Source: Xiphias gladius (Eukaryota > Chordata > Actinopteri > Istiophoriformes > Xiphiidae). Taken from it: a stretch of 64,000 nucleotides of DNA. The notes under the pieces were generated by a model. The model did not search any database, was not told the origin of the DNA, and saw only the letters and a program-made list of their open reading frames with translations. Below are positions 36,459 to 48,800 of the stretch, piece by piece (the first letter of the stretch is position 1; the number at the start of each line of letters is the position of its first letter). The position numbers and the translations under genes were made by a program. Location of the stretch: positions 18,201,105 through 18,265,104 of the forward strand of contig NC_053404.1 in NCBI RefSeq assembly GCF_016859285.1, written 5' to 3'.

Positions 36459-38129
36459 CTGGTGAAAGCAAACAGCACAATTGTCAGACTCAGAAAACGC
36501 GCGAAAAAGATCAGACTTTGAACTACTTTCCCACGACACGAAAACCGTCCACCGCTTGGAGTACCAGGTGTATCGATGAGCCGCACTGATTGGTGCCGCA
36601 AGGCCGCAAAGAGCTTTCACGGACGGGATATGGTTGTCACGATGAATTATAGTCGAGGAATGTGTGGACCGGAGAGGTGAATCCATTTGCATGGAGACAC
36701 GAACGTCACATACACACGCATGTTACAAAGCCTTTGGTAAGACGCAGTACTGCTACTTCCCTTTGAAATGTGTGCGGTTGTAATATATACCCTGAGGCTA
36801 TGCTATCTGGCAAAACCTCTCCAACCCAGGGCGACGGAAGAAAAAAAAACTATTTATGCATATCTTTCCAGGCATTCCTTTTTTTTTTTTTTTGCCAGAA
36901 TTTGTCATATCTGTTTACACATGTTGCGCTGGAAGGGGCAGTATTATCCGATTTTTGCTTTTTCTGTCAGCTTCAGAAGTAAAATTGACCTTTTCACTGA
37001 CAAACCTTTGCCTATCAGACCATCAAACATTTTTTGTAGTTATCTTAATCAAAACCACTGGACTAATATAACTTTGACGCCTTCAGTCTTCCTTCTTTTG
37101 AATGCAACACCGACGCCGAATGACACCAGGTCTCGCACAAGTTGCAGTTCATTCTCATCCATGCATTCAGCCCTGTAACGGCATTTAATACCATCATGTG
37201 TTGAAACCATGCACTCACGTTGCGTGTTTACAATGTACAGTGTTTGTTTTCATTATATGTGACATTACTCATTCATTTCAAGTACTGTATGATACAAAAC
37301 TAAAATGAAAATGCTTCAGGATCACAAACACTGAATCCTGAAAAATGCAGAGTCATAAGGAAAATGAAACCACTGACACCTTAAAAGTACGCATGCTCGC
37401 ATATAACCAGCTTTGTTAAAAATTGCTGATCAAGTCAAGCGACTGCTGTAGCTTTATATAGTTGAAGCCTGACATATGGAGGGAAATGTCAGCATCATCA
37501 AGGTTCAGTCATTTCAGTTTAGTTGCACAATCGCCCGAGGGGGGACGGCTCTAGTAGTTGTGTTTTTCCTGAAAACAACTCCCGAAGATTCACTCGAGAT
37601 TTCCATCTGTAATCGTGTACGGTAGGCTGTCTCTCATGTATCATTAGAAGCCTCATTTCACAGAGCAAATGTTGTGATGGGCTGGAGTGTGCAGTCAAAA
37701 CAGAGTGCCTGTTTTCTTACAGTGGAACGCAGCCAGTAGCGGCCGGGGACAGGACTTCATGCAGTCGCAGCGGGGGCAGTGACTTAATACCACCACTTCG
37801 GGGTATTAATATCAGTAATGGCAGAAGAACGCTATAGTCTACTACTGTGCAACCGCATCGCTCATCTGCCTCCCGCAGAGCTGCGACGATGGGTTTTATA
37901 CATTGTGCTCTGCTGAGAGCGTAAAATGCGCGGTACTCTGCGAGGCCAACTCTGGGCCTGGGTAACCGATAGACCGCGCTGGCTGAAAGCTGGAAGGGCA
38001 GCGGCCGGGCGAACTACGAGTTTCACCCCCCCAAGCGAGGTTCTGTGGCTGTCAGTAAGCTTCAGCGGCCGCACTAGCGCTAAAAAAGTAATTGTTGATA
38101 AAAATTTGATAACTTTTTTTTTTTTTAAA

Positions 38130-38430
38130 GTACATTTTTTCCAATTAACACCTGAAATTATGAAGTTGGAGGGATGGATTCTAATGAAGTTTGGTACAGA
38201 CATTTCCATCAGCCATAGCTGTGCTTTGTGTATTCACTGCTAATTGGCAAATGCCAGCGCGCTAGCACCCTAAATCAAGGTGACCGCGGTAAACACCACC
38301 CGCTAGCATGGGGCTAGCAGGTGGGACCAGCGTTGAGAGCGTGTTAGCATGAAGACATTAGCATTTGGACGAAAGCACCACCGTGGTACAGCCCCACAGG
38401 GACGCTGGTATGGCTGTAGACTCTGAGTCT
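38130..38430 (-). repeat. Perciform interspersed repeat (gctaacatgcta family), copy 1
   Basis: Contains gatggattctaatgaagtttggtacagacatttccatc, gctaattggcaaatgccagcgcgctagcaccctaaatcaaggtgaccgcggtaaacacc and the end cagccccacagggacgctggtatggctgtagactc. This is the reverse orientation of copy 2 at 55925-56470. Confidence 0.65.
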
Positions 38431-38972
38431 TATACCAAAACCTTCGGTGTCGCATATAAACTACACATGATGAAGTTTTTTTTAAAAATCCAACCACCCC
38501 TTAAACTCACTTTTTCTTTCTGCAATGGTACATTAGATGTGAAAATAACAAAGCGTAACTCAGCGCCTTCACTCGTCACAGTTGGGAACCTGTTCAGCAA
38601 ACTCCGAGATCCGGCGGGAAAAGAGAAAACGTTTGCCAGAATGGAGTCAAAAAGGGACCTGGGGAAAACCCTGGGTCACGCGGTGGAGGGGAGACAAGTG
38701 CGACTGACTGTGCTCACGGTGAGAGTTCATGAAGTGATGGAACATGATGTTTCTCATTAGTATGTTAAATGGATACATATTGTTCCCCCGCGTAACAGAT
38801 GGCAGCTGCATGTATGGTTGTAAGCTGATGAGAAAACTGTATACCCTCTGATTCTGGACGTCAATTTAGGCAGACTGAAGATTAAAAAAAAAAAACCTTG
38901 CGAAACCCTGGGTGTGATATTGTGAGACAACTGTTTAGCGTGCTAACAGAATGTTTCCAATTAATTTCCATG

Positions 38973-38976
<4 letters not shown>

Positions 38977-39010
<34 letters not shown>
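38977..39010 (+). repeat. (GT)n microsatellite
   Basis: About 17 nearly perfect GT units in the intergenic spacer. Confidence 0.92.
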
Positions 39011-39012
<2 letters not shown>

Positions 39013-39499
39013 CTTTCGAAATGTTGCAGCGCTCCTCCACCCCCTTTACAAGAACGGCAGGGCCCCAGGAGGAAGTGGTAAAGGGTAGACTTCCTACTAA
39101 TTGCAGTGTTGAAATCGTGTAGGAAATGGTGACATGAGCAGCCCGCTACAAACTTAATGTCATTTTATACTCACACTGACGTTATGTCACATTTTAATGG
39201 CCTGAAAAGCCTCATTTTGCAGGGCCCAGACGCTTTTCAGTCACACAGGGAAATAATTCTCGTATAGGTCAGGTCACAGCGCGGCAGCTGCTTTTCGAGG
39301 CGAAGAGACACGAAGAGAGCTCGGAGAGGATGAGTGTTGTTCGTGGTGAGGGCTCGGGGAAAGAAAAAAAACAAAAACAAGCTTCTGCTAATGGAGGCAA
39401 ACGTTAAGCCTATTTTAAAGCCACCACAAAGGCGTTAACCTCAAACTGGTGTTGTTTCAACCACATTAGAATGAATGTCATTATAGCCTATAAGCATAC

Positions 39500-39803
39500 T
39501 TAAAGGAATAGTTCGACATTTTCGGAAATACGCTTAGTTGCTTTCTTGCCAAGATTTAGATGGATACCACTTTTAAATAGCATAGCTCGGTCTTGCACAG
39601 AAACTAATGGAATATAACACGTTACTCGGTGACCTTTAGTGGCGAGAGAGCCAGGCTAGCCCGTTTCCCCCTGCTTCCAGTCTGTGTGCTTAACATTTAG
39701 CCCACAGGCACAAGGGTGGTGTCAATCTCATTTCATCTGCTCATCGAGCTCGCAGCAAGAATAAGTTAGAATAATTTCTCCACGTGCCCGACCGGGCCTT
39801 TAA
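39500..39803 (+). mobile_element. TTAA-flanked foldback MITE family, short copy
   Basis: Starts TTAA-aggaatagttcgacattttcgg, has the family interior (aaatacgcttagttgctttcttgcc, gagccaggctagcccgtttccccctgcttccag) and ends at a second TTAA (39800-39803). The right inverted repeat is degraded. Confidence 0.65.
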
Positions 39804-42800
39804 AGAAAATAAATGAATTCATTAAAAGGAAAGACTTTTGCATGATTTCGCAAGATCCATATATACCCCACTATCCTGAGCCAAAGATTTTTATCAGCAA
39901 CTTTTGAGAACCGTTATAGTTGGAGGGGGGGGGGCTGGCATGACTAACACAACTTGAAAGAGGTATTACTGGAGCATGAAGTGCTCTGAAGTGAGCTCAC
40001 TTTTCCACTTTAATCAAACAGGTTTCTGCAAAGAGACCAAACTGGCGACAACCGTGGATTCGCCTCTGTGAGGTGACACGAGGAGAGTACGTGACCAATT
40101 CATCTTTCCGTCAGTCAGTGCATTTACTGTACAACAGGTTCACGTCCGTGAACTCATGATTTGCATTCAAATGACTTTGGATGAAGGAATATCGTCGTGA
40201 TTTTCTTTCCAGAAACCGCTCTGAAAATATGTGATTTGTCAGCATTCATAAATATTACGGGAAACACTCGGGCATGAAATCTGGCAACCCCTCCAGACCC
40301 GCACAACGCCTTTTGAGAACACACCACCGTACTTCTGGTATTCACAGAAATAAAGGGGGTTGAAAACGGAGCATGTAAGTGACTCTATTTTTTACACGTG
40401 TAACTCAAGCCTCGGGCAAGAAAATGGAAACCAGACAACAACCCACAGCCACGGCGTGTTTACCATAGTTTACAGAGAACTCCTTCTCTTACTCAGATCT
40501 AAATACCTATGCATGTGTCCTAGGCGGGACGTGTTTACAGAACTGGGTGTACTCTGGTGCGAAGTAGGCAAATCTGGGACTAGGCGGCGGAGACGAACCG
40601 CTGGAGGGCACGAGAATAAGAAATCACAACTGGCATTTGACATTACAAAAAGGTTCCAATCCATGTTTGCGGAAGAGGGTTTAGGTGAAAATCCACACGA
40701 CCTACGGTACTTGAGTAGCAGGGTACAGGCTACGCGCCTCTGTTTTTCTTACACAAGATCCCCCGTGTTTCATCTGACAGTCTGCATAAACATATATTGC
40801 GGTGTTCTCTTGCTGGATAACACTCAAAAGCAGATAACACCCCTTGTCAACTAAACGTTGGGGTTTTACTCCATCACTTCAAACGGACATGTTTCGGTGA
40901 CACGCTTGTTTACGCAATTCCGTCCGGTTTTTTTTTTTTTTTTTTTCTTTTTCTGGGATTTCATTTCATCTCCAAAGGGCCAAAATGCGCGCAATCACCG
41001 GCGACAAACCGACGGCACCATTAGCTGGAAAATGACAGGGCCAACCCTATGAGCTGCGTGTGGTTATTGATCCACAGAGCGGACGGAAATTAGAGCTGGG
41101 TCCACCCGGGTCGGAAGGCAGAGGAAGAAAACGCAGATGAACGCGCTCTCTGTCAAACTAGGATAGGCCTAATGGGTGCCTTGCGCCTGCACAGCGACCT
41201 TAGCTGCGCCTTGTTCAAGAGGAGCCTGAAAGATCTCAGGTGACAATGACATTTGTTCGGTCCTAGCTTTAACATAAGCTGACAGCTTTCTAAGAGTCTA
41301 AGTGTCCCAAAGGAGGCCCTGAATCACAAACTCTGACCGGATTTCTTAAGATTTGCGGGTCGCATTATGAGCATTATCCTCCCATGCCCGTCTCGTTCAA
41401 GGCAATCTGCTGTCGCTGGATGAGGAAAATAAAAAAAAAGGTTTCATATGACAGCACAACGATTCATATATGGAGTTGTCAAAGTCCGCTGTACACCAAC
41501 AGGAAAGCAGCTATGAGTGTTTCCCCGTCACCTGAAGGTACAACATCCGATATAACAGAGCCGTAACTCACCTTTTCAGATGTTTCTAATCCTTGTTTCA
41601 CCAGTTAGTTTTTAAGATAACCGGTTCACGGACATCAATTCCAGCTTAAAATATTATTCTCTAATAACCAAAAAAAAAAAACAACTGTCAAACGCAGGCA
41701 GATCTGGGCGTGTTGATGCAGACAGCATCTGCGCCGCTGACTTCTTCCTCTTGAAATGCGGAAGTTCAGGTCCAGACCTGTCGCTGCATTCTTGCCGAGA
41801 GCTCGCCACTTTCAGAGCGAGTCTCTGTCCGAACCAGCCATTTGAAAGCGCTCCCTTATCTTTACTGCGCTGCAGATGTGTCAAAGACCGAGGGGAACGG
41901 GGCGACCGAGGCTGCGTGGGCGATTGACAGCCGGTTGGAGCAGGTGATGAAAGTTTGTGGGAGAAAAAAGAAAAGAAAAGAGAAAAAAGAAAAGAGAAAA
42001 GTCACGGTGGGACCGGGAGAAGGGCTGAATCAGCAGGAGGAATCTGACGTGTCTCGGTTAATAATTCACCTCGCTGAAACTGATTTACAGCAGGTCTTTG
42101 GGTCTTTGGGTCTTTAGACAGGAGCGTTTATGTGGCGCTGCACAGTTGTGAAGGATACCAGACCAGAAATTCAGTTAAAACACACATCCTCGTGGCAACT
42201 GAGGCGTTCAGATATTGCTTTCATGTACACTCAGCCTTTTTTTTTTTTTTTTTTCTCCATCCGCTTAAAATCGGGAAGGAATATCTTAAGACACTGATGT
42301 GTTGCAACAAGGTCATTTATCTTCAGGGGGGGGGGGCAAGGAGAGTCAAGCTGTCAGGGTATGAATAGCCTCTGGCGCTTATCTGACCACGCAGACACTG
42401 ATAGTTCTATTTATTTGCATTTCTCCTTGACTCAACCTGGGAGGCCAAAAAAACAGGATTTCACGTCTTTTTCTAATCCCCTTTTCAGTTTACAGGAACT
42501 GCACACGCCGCTCAATTGAAAATGTGCCAAAATATTCGGAATTTGAGGTCAAAGAGTAGCAAGCAATGAGCATCACGATGCGAAATAATGCGTAAAAGTA
42601 GAACTTCCTCTCATTTTCAACGAGAATATTTGTCTCCGTTTGAATGATTTCGCTATTATTAGCACTTCTGTGTCCTATTTTCCCTCAAGACTCGCGTCGG
42701 CCCCGACGGGAAAGGCAGACCACCCTCTCTGTGGTGAAGCCCTGTCATCATACGTTGAAGCTGAGCACCACGGGGGGGGGGGGACCAAATAACCTTGAGC

Positions 42801-43929
42801 ACGTTCAAGGGCCTTTCACGGCTCGCGATGCATTAAGCAAACACTCGGGGCACAGGCATGTGTCCCAGGACGCCCTCGCTCCCTCCCCTCTCTCAGGGGT
42901 TGACCAACAGATGGACACCAAAGGCAGCCTCCCATCAGCTCCAAGCATCCTCCGAAAACCCGAGCACGCCGGTGCCTCGGAGAACATCCCTCAAATGAGC
43001 ACACTGATGAATGGTTGCGGACCTCGGCAGCGGAGAGTGGGGCGATTTTTGGCTTTCTGGTGTCTTTGCAGTCACTCTTCAGCCACTTAGGGTGGTCCAA
43101 CAGAGTGAATACCGATAATGGGTTTTCTGCAGGTATATGCTACAGCTCATACCTCGTAGCCCAGAGTCAAGAAACAGTAATAGACTGTTATTTTAAGTAA
43201 GCTTTTCAAATTTTGTGCATTTCAAATAAAGGAGGAGCCGCAAAAACAAAGACCTTCTTAACCAAGACCAGTCTGTTGGTTTCAAGGAGTTACAACACCC
43301 CAGATGGTAAGATGTGAGGTGCAACAGAGGGCATGTTTTTAAACCATTATTCTCTGTCATGTTAAACCTGACTGCTCCAGCACACCTCTAAATGCCTTTC
43401 CTGGGCCTGGGCCGCTAAAAAGAAAAAAATGGGGGTGATAATGACAAAACCAGGGGGCACCCTTGCGAAACGATAGAGTGTCTGTGATACCGCAGAGGAC
43501 GAACTGCCACCACGATGATGTGAGAGGGGATGAATGTTAGTGTTGCAGTGCCCTCTGTTTGTACGCGCCAAGCGCTGCTGGTCTCAGTGGGTGGCGTGGA
43601 TCATGCTGCCAGCCTCAACCTCCTTGTTTTTTTTTTTTTTTTTGTGGCGCAATAATCCACCGGGCAAGTTTACGCCAGAAAAATAACGGCCAGTTGGCTG
43701 GATGTTTTTGTGTGTATGCAACTGATTTGGGTTCCTGAGAGCCCCCCCCTCCCCCCTCCCTGCTCTCTGTGGCAAGACTTATTTGCCAACATAATCCAAC
43801 AAAAAAAGGAAACTGAGATTTGTTTTTTTTTGTGTGTGTGTTTTAATATGAGTCAAACTCCCTTCTATGTAGAAGCCCATTTCTGTCAGGGAAAAGAAAA
43901 AAAAATGGATGAGAACTGATAAGGAAAAA

Positions 43930-44650
43930 AAATGACTCATTGGAAAGTGGAAATATCGAGTAATAATGATAATAAACAAAAATTAGGAGATAAAGAATTC
44001 TGGATTTTGACACCAACTAGGCCAATATTATAAGATAAAATGTCAACATTAGGAGCTACTAAGTCAGAAATAATAGGAACGAGTCAATATCACGAGATCG
44101 TAAATCAAAATGATAAGAGAATATAGTGTTTCAAAATTCTGAGATAAAAGATTTTGAGATAAATAAGTCAAAATTATGATTTAAATTAGTCTTAATTATG
44201 AGCAAATTCAAACTCCTGACTTACAAAGACAAAACTATGAGATAAATAAGTCAAAATGATGAGATCATTAGTAACTCAATAGAAAATAAAGATCATATAG
44301 AGAAGTTAAATTTAACTGACAAGGTCAAAATTCAGAGAAAGACAACTGAGATATACACGATGAGATACTACATCAAGATTATGTGAATCTAAGTCAAAAA
44401 TATAGGGAAAATAAGTCAAATCACACGATAAGGGAAGAGTTTGAGTTTGAGAAAGTCCAAACTATTAGATGAATCTGATTTTTTTTTTAAAATAGGGAGA
44501 TAAATAATAAAAAAAATGTGTGGGATTAAGTAAGAATTAGATGCATAAATGCAAATTATTAGATAAATCAAGCTTGTGAGATTAGTCAAAAGTTTGAAAT
44601 ACTGAGGCAAAGAGATATTACGTCTAAATTTTGACTTAATCAAAATCTGG
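43930..44650 (+). repeat. Degenerate AT-rich minisatellite, unit about 20 bp
   Basis: Variants of ataagtcaaaattatgagat recur throughout (for example 44160-44180, 44240-44262, 44398-44420, 44575-44595), mixed with gagataaa and agtcaaaat words at irregular spacing. This explains the long AT-rich region with no exon. The ends are gradual. Confidence 0.65.
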
Positions 44651-45499
44651 TATTTTTATCTTCATCATTCCAGTTTTTTTTCTGTTTTTTTTTTTAAACC
44701 ACTTTATTTTTCTTTCCTCGGCGATGCGTGACTTCCGCACCTGCCTGACCCTGAGATAATCAAACCGACAGCTACGCCAGAAAATCTGCCAGACTACGGA
44801 GACCCCCAAAAACCACGCATCCGCCTCCGAGGACCTCCCGCCGGACGCGTGGCTGCGCAAGAGGCACCGGGGCGAGAGCGCAGGAGAGGGTCCCCGAAAA
44901 AAAAAAAAAACCCCAGCTGTGGGCTCCGCATTCCCGACCTCGACAAAAGTTTGACCTCCGGTGGCTCCGTCTACAAAGAGGGGCGCTCGGCGTTGACAAG
45001 GCCAGGATAACCCGAGGACGGCGGACGGCTGAGGACCAGCAGCTGTCTCAACATTCCGGATGTGCTAAACAAAACGCACTGCCACTTTTTTTTTTTTTTT
45101 TTTTTCTTTACCCCCGCTACTTGGATGGCCATGGGGTCAGAGGAAAGTCAACAGCGAGTGAAATGAAAAGAGATGACCAGAGGGGGGGCATCATTTTGGC
45201 ACTGCGCAGGCAAAATGCCCACTTTGTTGTTGTTGTTGTTTTGTCTTTTAACATGAAAGCGGAAGCCAAGATTTCTCTGCTGTGATTTAGAAAAAACGCC
45301 TCAGTCCGCTCTCCTTCTCCCCGACGAGGGGGGCGGGGGTGGGGGGGGGGATCCCTGCATGGAGGACGGGGAAGGTGAAGGGTTAATCTGTGGCCGGGGA
45401 AACCTGATGCTAATTAAAGTCTCCGGAATGCCACATACTGACATTGCAGCGCAGAAGCCCTCGGAGCTGGGTCGGGGCATGGAGCGAGCCGCCGGCAAT

Positions 45500-45827
45500 G
45501 CCCGCGTCTGATGTGCTTCTTCCTTGCTGACCGTCGGGGGGAAAAAAAGCCAGTCTCGCCGAACCCTGGGACTGAAGGTAATGCGCCGTCAGGGGCTGCA
45601 CACCGGGGGTCTCTGTGCCAAGTGTGATAAAGTTTGTTTTCAGTTGTGACCGAGGAGACTTTATGGTTTTGTTTTGTTTTTGGTTTTTTAACTTGAACCC
45701 CAGAACATTTTTTTTTTTGGTGGGGTTCAAAGATTTTTTTTCCCAGATTTTCAGTTTGGGAATCTAAATCCTAACCCGCATTTTGCTTCTTTTGCAGGTA
45801 GAGGTAGGGAGATACAGCTGATGCAAA
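45500..45827 (+). promoter_or_regulatory. 5'UTR exon(s) and likely promoter-proximal region of the unnamed modular gene
   Basis: A splice donor (aag followed by gtaatg near 45580) and a poly-pyrimidine acceptor (tttgcag ending at 45797) frame a probable 5'UTR intron. The second exon runs from 45798 into the start codon at 45828 (context caaaATGg, favourable). The sequence upstream (45300-45560) is GC-rich. No TATA box is identified. Confidence 0.4.
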
Positions 45828-48800
45828 ATGGTCTCACTAACATCAGTGCTGTTGCTGCTGCTCTCTTGGGGATCACTGCTCCACACGGCGCAAGCTGCCG
45901 CAGAGATTTGCCGGGGGACGCACTGCTACGGCGGGGAGACCGGCGATCCAAGACCGTGCACCGGAGCGCACTGCCCGGGGGGCAGATCTTCCAGACTCCC
46001 GCGGCAGTTTAGCCCCGGAGCGCAGGGGAGAGCGGCGCAGATCGTTGGCAGCCAACACCACGCGATCCCGAGTTCCCCGAGAGCTGCGTCGGAAGCCCAC
46101 TCGGCCGCCCAGCCGCCCCGCGGGCGCCACAGCGACAGCGGCGGCACGCGGATGAGAGCGCCTGAAGTTCTACCCGCAGGATGCACCGACGCCGACTGCG
46201 CCGCTCCCGCGAAACAATTTCAGCCCGCAAACGACACCCGAGACTGCAGGGGGATCGAGTGCAGGCTGCCTCTGAGGATACGGCCAAAAGCTCGATCAAA
46301 GTCCTGTGTGGGAGAGGGATGTCTGGCCGGTTCAGAGGAGAGCGCCTCCTCTGCCGCCAGCCAGCTTCCTCCCGTCCATCTGTCCGACAGAGCCGCGCAG
46401 TTTCTGGGAGATTTTCCGGAGTTTGGATATCCATCGCCGGCCGTCGAACTGGGCGGCGCGCCTTTGGGCGTCCAGCTCACATGTGACATCAAGCCAGGTC
46501 TGCTGTCTTCGTCATCAGTGCCATCTAAAAAATGTTTAACTGTTGTGTTTGGATGATCACAGACTGATATCCTTCCTCCAAATGTCCTTATTGCATGCAA
46601 GAAGAGGAAACATGTTGTGCACAATTCGCCCACCCGTCTAACTACTGTGACACATTTCTGGTTGATTGACAGTCTTCTCAAAAAAAAGTTGATGAATTAC
46701 TCTTTTCACTGAAATGCCTGTAAATTAACCACAGGCACCGTAGCCTCTATTGACTTTAACCCCCCCTTTCCCCCACCGGTGATCAGCAAAGAGGGGATTG
46801 TGGTCTGACAGCAAAGGAAGACTTTGTTGACCTTCGGACCAAAAAACTGATGTCTGCGGAGCAACTAGGGCGGCCGAACTGGAAGAATGTCTCAGAGTCA
46901 ATTGTCCAGAAAATTTAGAGTGCTTTAATGTTGGTCCACTGAGGAAACTTTCAGGACACTTGCCGTGTCTGGGCTGAGTGAGCGGGCTGGCTGGGTGTTC
47001 ACACATTGTGCCAGCATTGTTTGCAAAAATCAGACTTTCTGAATCCGACTTAATCTCATTTAATCACTTCCTCCACTGCTGTGTTTACCAGTGAGAACTT
47101 GCCCGTCTGATCCCAGCTTTCATTCTGCATTATTTTCGTCTTAGGTGAGAATGAAGTTCCCTCAGAAGACGCCCTCATTCTGCACCTCCAGCTGGCCAAG
47201 GGGCAGGAGAAGCTGGTGGAGGCCCTGCGAGCCCAGCAGATGATCATCCGCGAACTGCAGCAGAAGCTCGCCGAACAACAGGAGGCGCTCCTGTCCCAGC
47301 AGCGCGAAATCCTGGAGCAGCAGCGGCGCATGTACGAGCAGATGGACGTGGTGAAGGCCCAGTACGGCCTCCTCTCGGACACCGTCAAACAGGTTTCCTT
47401 CCAGGGCCTGCAGGGTGAGCTGCAGAGCTACTTTGAGAGCCACTTGGCGGGTCTGCAGAGCCAGGCCCGCAGCCACCTGCAGAAGTCCTACGCCGTCCAC
47501 AAAATGGACATGGACTCGAAGGTGATGGATGTGGTCGGGGAGGCCAATTTCCCCCAACCTCTGCTGGGATGCCCCTCACCCTGTGGATCAGAGGAGTTCT
47601 GTGATTTTCAGAGGGACCCACCTCAGTGTGAAAAGTGCACCATGTGTCCGCCGGGCTTCTTCTTGATCTCACAGTGCTCTCCTACTGCGGACCGAATGTG
47701 CCAGGTACTGTCCTTTTTAAAAAATACCGATTGTTGCTTTTTCACAAAAATGGTCGTAGCTTCAACATAAAAGGACCAGTGTGTAGGATTTAGTGCCATC
47801 TAGCGTTGAGGTTGCAGATGCAGCCGACTGAAAACCCCTCCACTCCCCCGTCCCTTTCTAAGCGTGTAGGAGAACCTGCGGTGGTCTTCAGGTAATGTAT
47901 AAAAACGAAGGGCCCTCTCTGTGTTTGGTTTGTCCATTCTGGGCTCCTGTAGAAACATGGCGGTGTAACATAGCGGAGGACCCCCTCCCTATGTAGATAT
48001 GAAGGGCTCATTCTGAGCTAATGAAAACACAAGGCTTCATAGTTTCAGGTGAGTATACACAAATGGAAACGTAATTATGAATATTATATTTCTGCCAATA
48101 GATCCCCCTAAATCCTACACTACTAGTAGTAATAGTATCGTTTGAAAACTGTGCTATTTTCCTGATGGAGAAACTAACAACTGTCCTTTATTAGCATATT
48201 TCAAAATAAGATATCTGTATTGTGTGGAAAAAATAAAAAAGCTACTGCAAAAAAAAAAGTGTGAATGGGTCTCAGCTGGTAGTTGTGGTGCCAAATGATG
48301 ATATCACTCAGTGGTTTTCAAGCACATGCCAGCAATGCCCAAACATAACAGCTGGTTTGAAGTGAAAACGTTCTCGATGAATGATCTCATCCCCGATTAC
48401 CATAAAAATAAATAGGATATCCTGGATATTTTAGTAATCATAAAGTTAATTCTTGAGGTAATAAACTCTAGCACAAAATATCAGCTATCTGCAGTTCCAG
48501 TACATAAGCGATGATATTGGTATCAGCTTTGAAAATTACAGTCAAATTCAGGCGAAAACCCAATTATGGATATTTAAAATGTTCTCGTGATGATACAATA
48601 TTGATCTGCATGAATTACAGGACAGAGACGAATGCCTTGAATTACCAAACATTTGTGGAGAGCGAGTGAAGTGCCTCAACACTCCAGGTGAGTTTAAAAC
48701 AGGGCTTTTTGTGCTGATAAACAGCAACTTATTCTCTCTTAATGGACAGAGTGAAAAAGATGGATTACCTCCAAGTTATTTTTATTTTAGAACCGGTTTT

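Larger units (their letters stand above)
36461..45500. other. Intergenic spacer / apbb1ip upstream region, no coding gene seen
   Basis: Between the first apbb1ip coding exon (minus) and the unnamed plus-strand gene. It should contain the apbb1ip promoter and 5'UTR exon(s), which I cannot place by eye. Visible contents are diverged interspersed repeats, a (GT)n run, homopolymers and a degenerate minisatellite, listed separately. Open frames of 130-165 codons (for example 38365-38760, 40360-40854, 42644-43090) have no recognisable domain wording and no supporting splice structure. Confidence 0.55.

Noticed and set aside
38365-38760. 131-codon plus-strand frame in the intergenic spacer
   Set aside because: Its first part lies inside a repeat copy and the rest has no recognisable domain. 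It is likely chance.
40360-40854. 164-codon plus-strand frame, the longest in the intergenic spacer
   Set aside because: No ATG context, splice signals or protein-like composition that I can support, and no family resemblance.
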